A DNA stretch of 64,000 nt from Candidatus Desulfovibrio intestinavium (GTDB lineage: Bacteria; Desulfobacterota; Desulfovibrionia; Desulfovibrionales; Desulfovibrionaceae): the NCBI GenBank assembly GCA_019118345.1, contig DWZD01000011.1, positions 36,815 through 100,814 on the forward strand, read 5' to 3'. Positions 63,968 to 64,000 of this stretch are shown here, piece after piece. The position numbers were made by a program, and so were the translations under genes. How positions within the stretch are numbered: the first letter of the stretch is position 1; each line of letters begins with the position of its first letter. Under the pieces are notes generated by a model. The model searched no databases and had not been told where the DNA came from. It worked only from the letters and a program-made list of their open reading frames with translations.

Positions 63968-64000
63968 GTAAAGCGCGCTGGGGAGGGGTTGGGGGGAGTT
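63968..64000 (+). repeat. Partial intergenic repeat at the right edge
   Basis: GTAAAGCGCGCTGGGGA followed by GGGGTTGGGGGG matches the complement of 54515-54550 with few differences. The window ends inside it; in the other copy it adjoins long hairpin D. Confidence 0.6.

Larger units (their letters stand above)
62813..64000. other. 1.2-kb region without genes, rich in repeats
   Basis: Open frames here are short and compositionally noise. In order: about 200 bp of moderate GC that must hold the promoter of the minus-strand gene; an A-rich tract with hairpin (63019-63081); two tandem structured repeats (63221-63366); GC-rich sequence; degenerate repeats of about 75-85 bp (63658-63866); and a partial copy (63968-64000) of sequence also found near 54515. 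Confidence 0.7.

Noticed and set aside
63394..63971. Short open frames at the right end (about 63394-63669 minus, 63702-63971 plus)
   Set aside because: No ribosome site of note, biased composition and no recognisable features; overlap with repeats.

Overview
The window is a high-GC (about 65%) chromosomal segment of a sulfate-reducing deltaproteobacterium of the Desulfovibrionaceae. The diagnostic genes are dsrA, dsrB and dsrD (dissimilatory sulfite reductase and its small activator) and the 3' end of a dsrP-like membrane subunit at the left edge. DsrA (437 aa) and DsrB (381 aa) have the lengths I recall for Desulfovibrio. I cannot fix the species; high-GC gut-type Desulfovibrio is a guess.

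Layout. 0-10.5 kb: end of dsrP; an HD protein related to CCA-adding enzymes, coupled to rlmN; two small secreted proteins; a cysteine synthase; cheV; a polysaccharide flippase; ilvD. 10.5-18.5 kb: two paralogous chemoreceptors flanking cheW, then a sugar aminotransferase and a GtrA-glycosyltransferase fusion. 18.7-20.5 kb: a coupled minus-strand operon ending in an RlpA lipoprotein. 20.5-25 kb: dsrABD behind a 412-bp leader, then a GLUG-repeat lipoprotein of different composition. 25-31 kb: an AMMECR1 protein, tyrS, and a minus-strand cluster (BPL_N-like, ThiF, YkgJ, small protein). 31-37 kb: valS, a secreted protein, a third chemoreceptor, tRNA-Arg(CCG). 37-45.7 kb: ubiX, an MBL hydrolase, tlyA, rpmE-yqhQ-prfA, thrC, a PAS-GGDEF protein. 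45.8-57 kb: an aconitase-family hydratase, an EamA exporter, an APC permease with an acylating aldehyde dehydrogenase, a TSUP permease, a DUF3089 lipoprotein. 56-61 kb: the operon uvrD-like, thiL, class II aldolase, GNAT. 61.6-64 kb: an internally duplicated acidic protein, then about 1.2 kb of non-coding repeat-rich DNA.

How parts work together. Four chemotaxis transcription units (cheV, mcp1, cheW-mcp2, mcp3) each carry a sigma-28-like box with 11-nt spacing, so they probably form one motility regulon although scattered over 30 kb. dsrABD supplies the terminal reductase of sulfate respiration, and DsrP belongs to the membrane complex that feeds it electrons. Most other genes are housekeeping (tRNA charging, release factor, rRNA methylation, amino-acid and cofactor synthesis).

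The most unusual material is intergenic. There is a structured repeat with an invariant 9-nt loop and covarying stems at three sites (two of them tandem), a family of long purine-rich hairpins between convergent genes, and a 97-nt element shared by two intergenic regions. In coding DNA, notable points are a one-mismatch 102-nt tract shared by mcp1 and mcp2, the CCA-enzyme relative that has lost its nucleotidyltransferase signature, the BPL_N/ThiF/YkgJ cluster, and the duplicated acidic protein.
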